From NCBI RefSeq assembly GCF_014212125.1, contig NZ_JACJVP010000029.1:1-64000 (forward strand): DNA of 64,000 bases. Direction: 5' to 3'. How positions within the stretch are numbered: the first letter of the stretch is position 1; the number at the start of each line of letters is the position of its first letter. Origin of the DNA: Cohnella nanjingensis. GTDB lineage: Bacteria; Bacillota; Bacilli; Paenibacillales; Paenibacillaceae. Positions 7,851 through 16,577 of the stretch are shown in pieces. The translations under genes were made by a program, and so were the position numbers. The notes below the pieces were generated by a model that had not been told where the DNA came from, did no database searches, and was given only the letters and a program-made list of their open reading frames with translations.

Positions 7851-9239
7851 TCAGCTCCACAAGCGATCGTTGGCGTAAAATTTGTTCCAGCCTTCGGTCG
7901 GCTCCCACAGCCCGGGAATATCGGGGTGCAGGTGCGCGGCGAGGACTTCGTCGTTCAAGTCGTCGATGCCGAGTCCCGGCGCGTCCGTGAGGGCGATGAA
8001 TCCGTCCTGGACGAGCTTCTTCGGTTGCCCGCCGGAGCAGATGATGTCGTCCCACCATTCGACCTCGCAGGAATGGTATTCGAGGGCGAGGAAGTTCTCG
8101 GTCGCCGTCGCGACGTGGGCGGCGGCCAGACAGGCGATCGGGCTTTCCGCCATGTGGATGGCCATCGCGACGCCGTATTCTTGCGCCATATCGCCGATCT
8201 TCTTCGTCTCCAGGATGCCGCCCGCCGTGAGGACGTCGGGATGAATGACCGAGACGCCGCCGGCTTCGAGCAGCGGCTTGAAGTTCTCCTTCAGATAGAT
8301 GTCTTCGCCCGTGCAGATCGGCGTCGTGACCGCGCGCGACAACCGGGCATATTGCTCGGTGTATTGCCAAGGGATCATGTCTTCCATCCACGCGAGGTTG
8401 TACTTGTCCACGCGCCGGCCCAGCTTGATGCAGTCTTCCAGCCCGATGTGGCCGAAATGATCGATCGCGAGCGGCACTTGGTACCCGATCACCGAACGGA
8501 CGTCGGCGACATACCGCTCCAGCAGATCCAGTCCCTTCTCCGTGACATGGATGCCGGTGAAGGGATGGGGGATGTTGTAGACGTCGTAGTGGCGATTCGT
8601 GATCTCCCGGATCTCGTCGTCGGTCAGATCGTCGAAGTTCTGGTTGTAGCGGTTTTTGGACTTCTCGCGCATCTCCTCCAGGAAACCGACGGGCGCGCTG
8701 AGCGTGCCGGGTTCGTGGAGGATCTGGCCGATGCCGAGGTCCATCTTGAGGAAGGTGAATCCGGCCTCCATTCGTTTCTTGAGCGCCGCGCCCATCGCCA
8801 GCCCCGAATCTTTGCCGACGACCTCCGTATCGCAGTACATCCGCACCCTGTCCCTGAATTTCCCGCCGAGCATCTGATAGACCGGCACGCCGTACGCTTT
8901 GCCGGCCAGATCCCACAAGGCGATCTCGATGCCGCTCACGCCGCCGCCTTGGCGGGCATGGCCGCCGAATTGTTTGATTCGCCGGAACAGCTTGTCGACA
9001 TGGCACGGGTTCTCCCCCAGCAAGCGGCCCTTGAGCAGCTGCGCATAGACCTTGTCGGCCCCGTCGCACACCTCGCCGAATCCGACCAAGCCTTGATTCG
9101 TGTACACCTTGATGAGGCTGCTGTGGAAAGGACCGCCGACGATGTCGGCAAACCGGATATCCGTAATGCGGAGTCCGGACGGATTGGAGAACGTCTTCAC
9201 GTGCGCGAGCGTCTCTTCATAGGTGCCGTTGTCGATCAC
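7851..9239 (-). CDS. Mandelate racemase/muconate lactonising (enolase superfamily) dehydratase
   Basis: About 462 aa, in the size range of sugar-acid dehydratases of the enolase superfamily. An N-terminal capping domain is followed by a barrel. Likely metal or acid-base residues sit in IDHFGH, WMEDMIPW, CTGEDIY, IHPDV and IHMAESP. It should abstract a proton next to a carboxylate, here probably from an aldonate or uronate. On the minus strand AAGGGGG (9246-9252) is 6 nt before GTG at 9239, so this start is preferred over the abutting ATG at 9245 and the longer frame to 9317. It lies near the UxuA-like operon; the exact substrate cannot be read. Confidence 0.82.
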   Translation of the reverse strand: MIDNGTYEETLAHVKTFSNPSGLRITDIRFADIVGGPFHSSLIKVYTNQGLVGFGEVCDGADKVYAQLLKGRLLGENPCHVDKLFRRIKQFGGHARQGGGVSGIEIALWDLAGKAYGVPVYQMLGGKFRDRVRMYCDTEVVGKDSGLAMGAALKKRMEAGFTFLKMDLGIGQILHEPGTLSAPVGFLEEMREKSKNRYNQNFDDLTDDEIREITNRHYDVYNIPHPFTGIHVTEKGLDLLERYVADVRSVIGYQVPLAIDHFGHIGLEDCIKLGRRVDKYNLAWMEDMIPWQYTEQYARLSRAVTTPICTGEDIYLKENFKPLLEAGGVSVIHPDVLTAGGILETKKIGDMAQEYGVAMAIHMAESPIACLAAAHVATATENFLALEYHSCEVEWWDDIICSGGQPKKLVQDGFIALTDAPGLGIDDLNDEVLAAHLHPDIPGLWEPTEGWNKFYANDRLWS

Positions 9240-9515
9240 GAGCATCCCCCTTCGGATAAAAGGATTGCGGTTGCCGCCGCCGCGTGCCGTGTTCCGGACA
9301 GAAACGGCCATCGGCATCGCGCCGCACCTTCATCTTAGCGATCGGGTCGCTTCGGCGGCGATGCCGTAATCTTACGATTTTGTTTGTTTTTTTTGGCAAC
9401 CGCGTCAGACCCGGGCCATCCTGCGTACGACCCTGCGGGAGATGCGGGAATCGCGGGATCCCGGCCCCGGCGGCCGCCGCCCCTAGGGAATCGCGCGCCT
9501 GCGGTCCCGTTCGAA

Positions 9516-9541
9516 GTTTCGCGCCCAAATCGGGCGGGTAA
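9516..9541 (+). promoter_or_regulatory. Sigma-B-type promoter of the DUF948/YflT-like pair
   Basis: GTTTCG (9516-9521), 14 nt, then GGGTAA (9536-9541) matches the sigma-B form GTTTAA-N12-15-GGGTAT. It lies 50 nt before the DUF948 gene start. In B. subtilis the DUF948 gene ytxG is sigma-B dependent, which fits. The rest of the 352-bp gap (9240-9591) shows only a T-rich tract near 9380. Confidence 0.75.
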
Positions 9542-9591
9542 GAAGGGCTATCAAGAGGACTGCAGCCTAACTCGAAAGGAAGGTGATCCGT

Positions 9592-10143
9592 ATGAGCAAC
9601 CAGGAACTCATGGCTTGGAGCGTCGTCCTCATCGCCATCAGCTTCGCCGCTCTCTGCGTATATTTGATCGCGACGCTGAAGGCGGCGCGCCAGACGCTGC
9701 TCTCGGTACAGAGTACCGTCAAGGAAGCCGGGGACACGGTGGAGTCGATGCGAGGGAAGGTCGAAGAACTGACCGAGAACGTCAAGACGATCTCCGAGGA
9801 CGTGAAGAACAAGATCCGGTCGACGAACGAATTCTTCCAAGCGGCCCGCAACGCAGGCGTCACGCTGAAGGAGACGACGGGCGCCGTCCGGGAGATCTCG
9901 GGGACGCTGACGCGGGCCGTCCGCGATCAGGTCGCCGCGCTCGAGGAGCAGGATCAATCCAAGGAGAAGCCTTGGGTCGCCTGGCTCAAAGCCGGCATGA
10001 AAGTCGTATCGGCCGTCCGCAGCGCGCGCCGCAGTGCGGAAGAGCAAGAGGAGCAGGCGTCCGAGGCGTACGTGCCCGAACCGTTTCAGCCGCGGAGCGG
10101 GCGGGTATATAACGGACAGAACCGCTTAACGCTTAATCGTTAA
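9592..10143 (+). CDS. DUF948 protein, YtxG-like general stress protein
   Basis: 183 aa. One N-terminal membrane helix (about residues 8-28, rich in V/I/A) is followed by a long coiled-coil region to about residue 110 with regular V-x-x-L/I spacing, which is the DUF948 pattern, and then a charged tail. The start at 9592 follows AAGGAAGGTGAT. A sigma-B-type promoter stands just upstream and a YflT-like gene follows after 31 nt, so it belongs to the general stress set. Molecular role unknown; likely at the inner membrane. Confidence 0.8.
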   Translation: MSNQELMAWSVVLIAISFAALCVYLIATLKAARQTLLSVQSTVKEAGDTVESMRGKVEELTENVKTISEDVKNKIRSTNEFFQAARNAGVTLKETTGAVREISGTLTRAVRDQVAALEEQDQSKEKPWVAWLKAGMKVVSAVRSARRSAEEQEEQASEAYVPEPFQPRSGRVYNGQNRLTLNR

Positions 10144-10174
10144 TACCGAGACCTGCCTAAGGAGGAGATTCGAT

Positions 10175-10498
10175 ATGAAAGCTTACGCGAGACTGGTGAA
10201 CAACGGACTGGAAGCATTCGACGCCGTGAAGGATTTGCACCGCCAAGGATACCGGGAAGAAGAGATCTACGTGCTGGCCCACGGGGAAGACCGGACGGTC
10301 CGGATCGCCGACGTCTCCCGCGCGAATACGATAGGAGCCTCCGAGGAAGGCGTGCTTCAATCGGTCGCGAACCTGTTCAGGGACAGGGGAGACGAGCTTC
10401 GCACCAAGATCAAGGCGATGGGCTTCGAGGACGGCGAAGCCGAGATGTACGAATCCGAGCTGGACCGCGGCAAAGTGCTGGTCCTGGCCAAACATTAA
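10175..10498 (+). CDS. YflT-like general stress protein
   Basis: 107 aa. The N-terminal part (F-D-A-V-K-D-L-H-R-Q-G-Y then E-I-Y-V-L) has the small alpha/beta repeat of the heat-induced stress protein YflT family. It follows the DUF948 gene closely, with AAGGAGGAG in front of the ATG, and probably shares its sigma-B-type promoter. Biochemical role is not known for the family. Confidence 0.8.
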   Translation: MKAYARLVNNGLEAFDAVKDLHRQGYREEEIYVLAHGEDRTVRIADVSRANTIGASEEGVLQSVANLFRDRGDELRTKIKAMGFEDGEAEMYESELDRGKVLVLAKH

Positions 10499-10532
10499 CT
10501 CCGCCGGCCTGCGCGGCAGCGCGAACGGCATC

Positions 10533-10573
10533 CGGGAATAGGGAATGAGAGAACCGCTCATTCCTTATTCCCG
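10533..10573 (+). terminator. Terminator of the DUF948-YflT operon
   Basis: A 17-bp stem with one G-T pair (10533-10549 and 10557-10573) encloses a short loop and is followed by TTTG and a further T-rich stretch. It separates the stress pair from the rsbY-like gene. Confidence 0.75.
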
Positions 10574-10587
10574 TTTGTCGCTTGCGC

Positions 10588-10616
10588 TTTACAGTTGGCG
10601 TGCCCCGCGCTAGGCT
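10588..10616 (+). promoter_or_regulatory. Possible sigma-A promoter of the rsbY-rsbK-rsbM operon
   Basis: TTTACA, 17 nt, TAGGCT lies 35 nt before the rsbY-like start. The -35 box is good but the -10 box is poor. No sigma-B box pair was found here. Confidence 0.3.
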
Positions 10617-10650
10617 GAGAGGAAGAGAAGGACGAGGAGAATTCAATTCT

Positions 10651-11799
10651 ATGAGCATATTGGTAGTAGACGATAACCCGATGAACGTGATGGTCGTTCG
10701 GGAGATGCTGAACCGTTCCGGCTATGAGGACGTCCGGGTCGCATACTCCGCCGAGGAGATGTTCGCGATGCTTCGCCCCCAGGATCCGGCGGCCGAGGGA
10801 GATTCGGTCGACCTGATCCTGCTTGACCTCATGATGCCCGCGATCGACGGGATCAAGGCCTGTCATATGCTGCAGAAGGACGAACAGCTGCGGGACATTC
10901 CGGTCATCATGGTGACCGCGATCGGCGATTCCAGGAAGCTGGCGGAAGCGCTCGACGCGGGCGCGACCGACTATGTCACGAAGCCGATCAACAAGATCGA
11001 GCTCCTCGCCCGCATCCGCTCCGCGCTTCGGCTGAAGCGGGAGCTGGATTGGCACAAGGAGCGGGACCGGCGGTTGCGGGAGGAGCTCAATCTGGCGCGG
11101 CAAGTCCAGGAAGCCGTCCTCCCGAACGACGTGGATGAGGAGAATCTGCGGGTGAACGCGTTTTTCCGCGCGTCGGAGGGGCTGGCAGGCGATCTCTACG
11201 CCTGGCACGTATTCGACTCGCAGCATTTCCTGATCGCGGTGATGGACGCCATGGGACACGGCATCTCGTCGTCGCTCATCAGCACGTATACGGCATCCGT
11301 GCTGCACGAGGCGATGCGGACGACCGTCACGCCGAAGCGCATCGTCGAAGAACTGAACCGGCGGCTGCTTCAGCTGCAATACGACAGCGAGATGATGCAG
11401 TATTACTGCACCGGCATTTGCGCGTGGATCGATCTCGAGAACGGCGTCATCGAATACGTCAACGCCGGCCACCCGCCGGGGCTGTTGACGCGCGCGGACG
11501 GCGAAGGGACGGAGCAGCTGGCCGCCACCGCGCCGCCGATCGGACTGTTCGATCAGATGGAAGCGAAGATGGAGACGGCGGTCCTGCGGACCGGGGACGT
11601 GCTCCATCTCTATACGGACGGTCTGCTCGACCTGTTCCCCGGCGACATGGACGAACGCATCGGCCAGCTGACGGAACGGGTATTCCAAGCGGGCGGGAAC
11701 ACCGAGGAACTGGAGGCGCTGATGGCTTCGGAATCGCTGGACCGGCGCCCGGACGACCGGTGTCTCGTGCGCGTCGAGGTGAAAAAAGCAAGGCGGTGA
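10651..11799 (+). CDS. rsbY: Response regulator with PP2C phosphatase output (RsbY-like)
   Basis: 382 aa. A receiver domain (residues 1-125, phospho-acceptor D59 in LLDLMMP, invariant K near 113 in TKPI) is joined by a short coiled coil to a SpoIIE/RsbU-type PP2C serine phosphatase with VMDAMGHG and NAGHPPG metal-site motifs. This is the layout of RsbY of the Bacillus cereus group, which dephosphorylates RsbV when its receiver is phosphorylated. ATG 10651 follows GAGGAGA; the longer frame from 10582 lacks support. It is followed after 4 nt by the hybrid kinase and stands 7 kb from rsbV-rsbW-sigB. Confidence 0.85.
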   Translation: MSILVVDDNPMNVMVVREMLNRSGYEDVRVAYSAEEMFAMLRPQDPAAEGDSVDLILLDLMMPAIDGIKACHMLQKDEQLRDIPVIMVTAIGDSRKLAEALDAGATDYVTKPINKIELLARIRSALRLKRELDWHKERDRRLREELNLARQVQEAVLPNDVDEENLRVNAFFRASEGLAGDLYAWHVFDSQHFLIAVMDAMGHGISSSLISTYTASVLHEAMRTTVTPKRIVEELNRRLLQLQYDSEMMQYYCTGICAWIDLENGVIEYVNAGHPPGLLTRADGEGTEQLAATAPPIGLFDQMEAKMETAVLRTGDVLHLYTDGLLDLFPGDMDERIGQLTERVFQAGGNTEELEALMASESLDRRPDDRCLVRVEVKKARR

Positions 11800-11803
11800 A
11801 CCG

Positions 11804-14716
11804 GTGAAAATCAAAACGAAACTCATCTCGGGATTTACGGTGCTGCTCGTCCTGCAGGTCGGGATCACTTCGTTCGGCTACGATCGGCTGAGCCGCATGA
11901 ACGATCGGCTGGAGAGCTTCTACGATCACCGGTTCGTCAAGGTGCTCGAAGTCATCGAGTTGCGAGGCCAAGTGAACGTCGCGGGAAGAATCGTAAGCGA
12001 CGTGCTGACGGGGACGTCCGAAATCGATCGGCTGGCGGCGGGCCAGCTCGCCGACCAGACGAACGATATTCAAACGAGCATGACGAAGTTGGCCGAGGGC
12101 CAAAACGACGCTGACGAGCGGCAGATGGTCGATCGGGCCGGACTCGATCTGGAACTCTACGTCGACTGGCTGAAGCGGTTCGCGGCGGCGATCGCGGACG
12201 GCGATCGCGAGACCGCCCTCGCGCTGCAGAAGAATGAAGGACGCGACCGCCAGACGGCGGTGGCGGGCTCCTTGGACGTGCTCGTCACGTACGAGCAGAA
12301 GTCCATGGCGCAGGAACAAGAACAAGCCAAGCGCATGTTTGAGCGGTCCGTCAGTTGGGTGGCCGGGTTGACCATCGCCGGCTTGCTGCTCGCGCTCGGG
12401 GTGATCCGCTGGGTCTTCCCCGCCTTCGCGCGGGGGATGGCGGTGCTCTCCATGATGGCGCGCAAGTTCGGGCAGGGGCGGCTGCGGGGATTCGAGCGGC
12501 TCGAGGTTCGCGAGACCGATGAACTGGGCGACTTGGCGCGGGTCTTCCGGCAGGTCGCCCTCGATCTGCAAGCTAAGAACGAGCGGGAAGCGCTCTACAA
12601 TCAGGCGAAGGACCAGCAGGCGTGGATCGACGCGCAGATCGCGAGACTCACGGAGCTGCTGCGGGACGGGAACGACCTTGGCGCGGTCTCCCAATCGTTC
12701 ATCGGGGAGTTCTCTCCCGAGCTCAACGCGGCCTACGGCGCGGTCTACCTCCGCGAGGAAGACGCGATCGCCGGCGTCCGCCTCGTCTTGGCGGGCGCCT
12801 ATGCGGGCGACTCGGCACACCGTTCGTTCCGCATCGGCGAAGGGCTCGTCGGCCAATGCGCGGCGAGCGGGCGGCAGATGACGCTCGACGCGCTGCCGCC
12901 CGGCTACATCCGGATCGGTTCGGGACTCGGCTCCGCCGAGCCCGAACAGCTGCTGCTGTACCCGCTGAAGCTGAACGAGCGGACGATCGGCGTGATCGAG
13001 CTCGCTTCGCTGCATCCGTTCTCCAATCTCCATCTGGCGTTGTTGGACAAACTATGCGAGAAGTTCGCGTATCTGATCGGCAACATCCAGTCCCGCATCC
13101 GGGTGGAGGAGCTGCTCCGGGAGTCGCAGACGATGACGGAGGAGCTCCAGGTTCAATCGGAGGAGCTGATCTCGCAGCAGGAGGAGCTCCGGCAGACGAA
13201 CGAGAAGCTGGAGAGAAAAGCGGGGGATCTGAAGCGCTCGGAACATGAGCTGCAGCGGCAGCAGGAGCAGCTCGAGTACGCCAACCGCGAGCTGACGAAC
13301 AAGACGGCCGAACTCGAAGAGCAGATCCGCCAGACGGAGCGGGTCAACCGGGAGATCGCCAAGGCGAACGTCTCGCTCGAACGACAGGCCATGCAGCTGT
13401 CGCTCGCTTCCAAGTACAAGACGGAATTTCTGGCGAACATGTCCCACGAGCTGCGCACGCCGCTCAACAGCATGATTATTCTGTCCCAGTTCCTGACGGA
13501 CAACAACGAAGGCAACCTGACGGCCAAGCAGCTCGAATATATGTCCGCGATCCATGCGTCGGGCAGCGACCTGCTCAAGATGATCGAGGAGATTCTCGAT
13601 CTGGCCAAGGTCGACGCCGGCAAGATGGACATCTATCCCGAGTCGACGGTGCTGGAGGATATCACTTCGCACCTGGAGCAGGTCTACACGCCGATCGCGC
13701 AGGAGAAGGGTCTCGCGTTCGCGATCCGGACGGACCCGGACGTGCCGAAAGTGCTGCTGACGGACGGCTACCGCTTGAAGCAGATTCTGCAGAACTTGCT
13801 GTCGAACGCGCTCAAGTTCACGTTGGAGGGATCCGTGACGCTGCATCTGCGCAAGGCGCGGGAGAAGGAAGTTCCCGCAGCTCCCGCCAGGTCGGAGGGG
13901 GACTACGTAGCGTTCGAAGTAACGGATACGGGGATCGGCATCCCGCCCGAGAAGCGCGAAGTCATCTTCGAAGCGTTCCGCCAAGCGGACGGCACGACGA
14001 GCCGCAACTTCGGCGGCACCGGCCTGGGCCTCGCGATCAGCAGGGAGCTATCCAACCTGCTGGGCGGATGGATCTCGCTCGAGAGCGAACCCGGACGCGG
14101 GAGCGTCTTCACCTTGATCGTGCCGGAGGCTTGTCCGAATCCGCCCGCGGCGGAGACGGAGGGGACCGCCGACCGCGAGGCAGCCGCCGCGAGCCCCGGG
14201 GCGGAACGGGAAATGGCGGCCGCCGCGTCCGGAGCGGAGCCCGGCATGCCCCTGTCGTCGGCGCTCGCATTGGCGGAAGAGGAGGCGGGTCCTTCCGCGG
14301 CGGCTTCGGGCAAGCGGGAGCGAGGGCGGGAATCGGGATCCTATGCCGGCAAGACCATCCTGCTCGTCGACGACGACGCCCGCAATGTCTTCTCCTTGAC
14401 CAGCTTGCTGAACCATCACGGCATGACGGTCATCTCGGCGGAGAACGGCCGGGAAGCGCTGGAGATTCTGGACGCCCGGGACGACGTCGACCTCGTCTTG
14501 CTGGACATCATGATGCCCGTCATGGACGGGTACGAGGCGATGGCGCGCATTCGTCGCGACCCGCGCTGGCGCGAGCTTCCGATTCTGGCCGTTACGGCGA
14601 AGGCGATGAAGGAAGACCGGAACAAATGCCTGGAAGCGGGGGCGTCGGACTACATCCCGAAGCCGATACAGACCGAGCAACTGCTCTCTTTATTGAAAGT
14701 GTGGTTATATGCATGA
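11804..14716 (+). CDS. rsbK: Hybrid sensor histidine kinase (RsbK-like)
   Basis: 970 aa. In order: helix 1 (residues 8-25); an extracellular four-helix CHASE3-like sensor (to about 182); helix 2 (about 185-203); HAMP (about 205-262); GAF (about 285-420); a long Glu/Gln-rich coiled coil (430-530); HisKA with H548 in MSHELRTP; an ATPase domain with N, G1 and G2 boxes; a low-complexity Ala/Glu linker; and a C-terminal receiver with D901. This matches RsbK of B. cereus, which phosphorylates RsbY to switch on sigma-B. It overlaps the following CheR gene by ATGA. Confidence 0.85.
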   Translation: MKIKTKLISGFTVLLVLQVGITSFGYDRLSRMNDRLESFYDHRFVKVLEVIELRGQVNVAGRIVSDVLTGTSEIDRLAAGQLADQTNDIQTSMTKLAEGQNDADERQMVDRAGLDLELYVDWLKRFAAAIADGDRETALALQKNEGRDRQTAVAGSLDVLVTYEQKSMAQEQEQAKRMFERSVSWVAGLTIAGLLLALGVIRWVFPAFARGMAVLSMMARKFGQGRLRGFERLEVRETDELGDLARVFRQVALDLQAKNEREALYNQAKDQQAWIDAQIARLTELLRDGNDLGAVSQSFIGEFSPELNAAYGAVYLREEDAIAGVRLVLAGAYAGDSAHRSFRIGEGLVGQCAASGRQMTLDALPPGYIRIGSGLGSAEPEQLLLYPLKLNERTIGVIELASLHPFSNLHLALLDKLCEKFAYLIGNIQSRIRVEELLRESQTMTEELQVQSEELISQQEELRQTNEKLERKAGDLKRSEHELQRQQEQLEYANRELTNKTAELEEQIRQTERVNREIAKANVSLERQAMQLSLASKYKTEFLANMSHELRTPLNSMIILSQFLTDNNEGNLTAKQLEYMSAIHASGSDLLKMIEEILDLAKVDAGKMDIYPESTVLEDITSHLEQVYTPIAQEKGLAFAIRTDPDVPKVLLTDGYRLKQILQNLLSNALKFTLEGSVTLHLRKAREKEVPAAPARSEGDYVAFEVTDTGIGIPPEKREVIFEAFRQADGTTSRNFGGTGLGLAISRELSNLLGGWISLESEPGRGSVFTLIVPEACPNPPAAETEGTADREAAAASPGAEREMAAAASGAEPGMPLSSALALAEEEAGPSAAASGKRERGRESGSYAGKTILLVDDDARNVFSLTSLLNHHGMTVISAENGREALEILDARDDVDLVLLDIMMPVMDGYEAMARIRRDPRWRELPILAVTAKAMKEDRNKCLEAGASDYIPKPIQTEQLLSLLKVWLYA

Positions 14717-15561
14717 CGGATCGGGGCGAACCGCAAGCTTACGACGAAAAACTGGAGAAGATCGAAATCGAGGTGCTGCTGGAAGCCGTCTTTCTGAGAT
14801 ACGGCTATGACTTTCGCTACTATGCTTATCCTTCGCTGAGGCGAAGGATCTGGCACCGGATGTCGCTCGAGCAGCTGCCGACGATCTCCTTGCTGCAGGA
14901 CCGGGTGCTGCATCAGCGGGAGGCGTTCGAACGTCTGCTGGCGGACCTGTCCATTCCGGTCACGGAGATGTTCCGCGATCCGGGCATGTTCATGGCGGTG
15001 CGCGGCGGCGTCTTGCCCGTCCTGAAGGACGCTCCGTTCCTCCGCGTCTGGCATGCGGGCTGCGCCTCCGGCGAAGAGGCCTATTCGATGGCGATCCTGC
15101 TGGAGGAGGAGCAACTGCTAGGCCGGTCCAGGATCTACGCCACGGACATCAGCGAGAGCTGCCTCCAGCGCGCGCGCAAAGGCGTCATCCCGATCGACCG
15201 CATGCGCCTCTACACGAAGAATTATCAAGCGGCCGGCGGCAAGCGCACCTTCTCCAGCTATTACGAGGTCGCGCACGGCTCAGCGACGCTGGACGCCGCG
15301 CTGGGCGAGCGCATCGTTTTTGCGGAGCACAATCTCGTGACCGACCGGTCCTTCAACGAATTCCAGATCATCTTCTGCCGGAACGTGATGATCTACTTCA
15401 ATGCGGCCTTGCGGGAGCGGGTGCACGGGCTCTTGTACGAGAGCTTGGCGCCTGGCGGATTCCTGATTCTGGGGGGGAAGGAGTCGGTCGCTTTCACCGG
15501 CTTCGCGAGCCGTTACGAGGCATGGAACGACGAGTTCCGCATTTACCGGAAAGTGCGCTGA
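14713..15561 (+). CDS. rsbM: CheR-type methyltransferase (RsbM-like)
   Basis: 282 aa. A helical N-terminal CheR domain precedes a SAM-binding domain with GCASGEEAYS and CRNVMIYFN. The start at 14713 lies inside the kinase stop (ATGA). No CheB, MCP or other chemotaxis gene is nearby. In the B. cereus group the orphan CheR homologue RsbM methylates the sensor kinase RsbK and damps sigma-B activation; the gene order here supports the same job. Assignment as RsbM is by synteny and family, not by experiment. Confidence 0.85.
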   Translation: MTDRGEPQAYDEKLEKIEIEVLLEAVFLRYGYDFRYYAYPSLRRRIWHRMSLEQLPTISLLQDRVLHQREAFERLLADLSIPVTEMFRDPGMFMAVRGGVLPVLKDAPFLRVWHAGCASGEEAYSMAILLEEEQLLGRSRIYATDISESCLQRARKGVIPIDRMRLYTKNYQAAGGKRTFSSYYEVAHGSATLDAALGERIVFAEHNLVTDRSFNEFQIIFCRNVMIYFNAALRERVHGLLYESLAPGGFLILGGKESVAFTGFASRYEAWNDEFRIYRKVR

Positions 15562-15599
15562 AGCAAGCCGGGGTTGTCGGCGATTGCGCATGTGGCGCA

Positions 15600-15695
15600 C
15601 CTCGGGCATTTTAGCCGCATAATGCGGCTTATTTCGCTTCGAAGGGCGCGTTCACAGTATTTAAGCCACGAATTGCGGCTTATTTTGTTCGAGGC
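15600..15695 (+). repeat. Two-unit hairpin repeat, 51-bp spacing
   Basis: Two units with hairpins centred at about 15621 (AGCCGCAT-a-ATGCGGCT) and 15672 (AAGCC-N9-GGCTT) are 51 bp apart and share flanks such as GCGGCTTATTT and a following TTCGA-like run. The T-rich sides could end transcription of the rsbM-like gene. The spacing equals that of the larger arrays at 16.6, 35.8 and 49.5 kb. Confidence 0.65.
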
Positions 15696-15766
15696 GTATC
15701 TTTTTTATCTTCTTCTTAAGCGCAGCTTCCTCGAGTTGATTTGCGTTCTCCGCGCGTCGGCGCTTC

Positions 15767-15792
15767 GGTTCAATTCCGCCCGCGAAGGGTAA
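15767..15792 (+). promoter_or_regulatory. Sigma-B-type promoter of the second YflT-like gene
   Basis: GGTTCA (15767-15772), 14 nt, GGGTAA (15787-15792), about 50 nt before the gene at 15843. The -35 box is weaker than the others, but the -10 box and 14-nt spacer agree with the sigma-B-type sites at 9516, 18709 and 20368. Confidence 0.6.
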
Positions 15793-15842
15793 AATGAGGG
15801 AAAGGCGAAAGGCGGAAGCATCGCCGAAAGGAGGTCTTTCCC

Positions 15843-16361
15843 ATGGGTATGACAATCGGAATCTTCTCTCAGGAACAACAAGTGCTCGACGCGATCGAGG
15901 CGCTTCGCAATGCAGGATCGCACAAGCAGGATCTGCGCGTCATCGTGAAGAACGAAGCGGACGCGCCGCTGCTCTCCTCTAACAGCGTGGTGCCGCTGGA
16001 GGGCGTAGCGGGCGTGCGGGAAGCGCAGGAACGCGGCGCGCGCGAGGACATTCGCAGATGGAGCGGCGACGAGAGCGTGGTGCCGGTCGCGGGCGTACTG
16101 GCCGCTCCTCAGATGAACGGGGTGGCCGGCTATACGGGCAGCGGTCCGGTCATGCCGGTCGCGGGTCTCGTCGACTGGGACAACGAAGGCGATGTCGATA
16201 CGGATCGCGTGCTGGGCCAGATGGGACTGCCGGATAGAATAGCCGATCGCGCGGCGGAGGAGTTGAACGGCGGGAAATACCTGCTCGTCGCCGAGGAGCG
16301 CAAGGACGGACAGACTGCCAAAATCCTCCGGCAAGCTGGCGCGCTCGATGTTGTGCAATAA
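15843..16361 (+). CDS. YflT-like stress protein with a Pro/Val/Gly-rich middle
   Basis: 172 aa. The start I-G-I-F-S-x-E-Q-Q-V-L-D-A-I-E-A-L and the end D-R-I-A-D-R-A-A-E-E-L-N-G-G-K-Y-L-L-V resemble the general stress fold of the YflT-like protein at 10175, split by a central insert with repeated V-V-P/V-M-P-V-x-G-V elements (about residues 48-110). AAAGGAGG lies before the ATG. It has its own sigma-B-type promoter and terminator. Function unknown. Confidence 0.7.
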   Translation: MGMTIGIFSQEQQVLDAIEALRNAGSHKQDLRVIVKNEADAPLLSSNSVVPLEGVAGVREAQERGAREDIRRWSGDESVVPVAGVLAAPQMNGVAGYTGSGPVMPVAGLVDWDNEGDVDTDRVLGQMGLPDRIADRAAEELNGGKYLLVAEERKDGQTAKILRQAGALDVVQ

Positions 16362-16379
16362 TAGTGGCGCCAAACGCCG

Positions 16380-16422
16380 AGCTACCGCCGCGCTCTGAGG
16401 AGCGCGGCGGTAGCTGTTTTTT
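16380..16422 (+). terminator. Terminator after the second YflT-like gene
   Basis: A perfect 16-bp stem with a TGAG tetraloop followed by GTTTTTT. Confidence 0.92.
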
Positions 16423-16577
16423 ATAGAGGACAGGGTCGCATGTGCGGGACAGGATGGAAACGGCCTGGCTGCAAGGGCCGGGTATCGCGGGGATTGGGAG
16501 CCCGCGCACCGCCGGCGTCAAAGAGATGTACTGGATACACACTTTACGCATTCCGATGCTGCCAAGTGTCAAAGACA

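Noticed and set aside
7926-9338. 470-codon plus-strand frame opposite the enolase-family gene
   Set aside because: Shadow frame. The minus-strand product carries the family motifs.
10588-10616. Sigma-B promoter for the rsbY-rsbK-rsbM operon
   Set aside because: GTTT is present near 10574 but no GGGTA box follows at 12-16 nt.
14068-14712. N-terminal extension of the CheR-like gene
   Set aside because: It overlaps the kinase in another frame. The ATG at 14713 in an ATGA overlap gives the normal CheR length.
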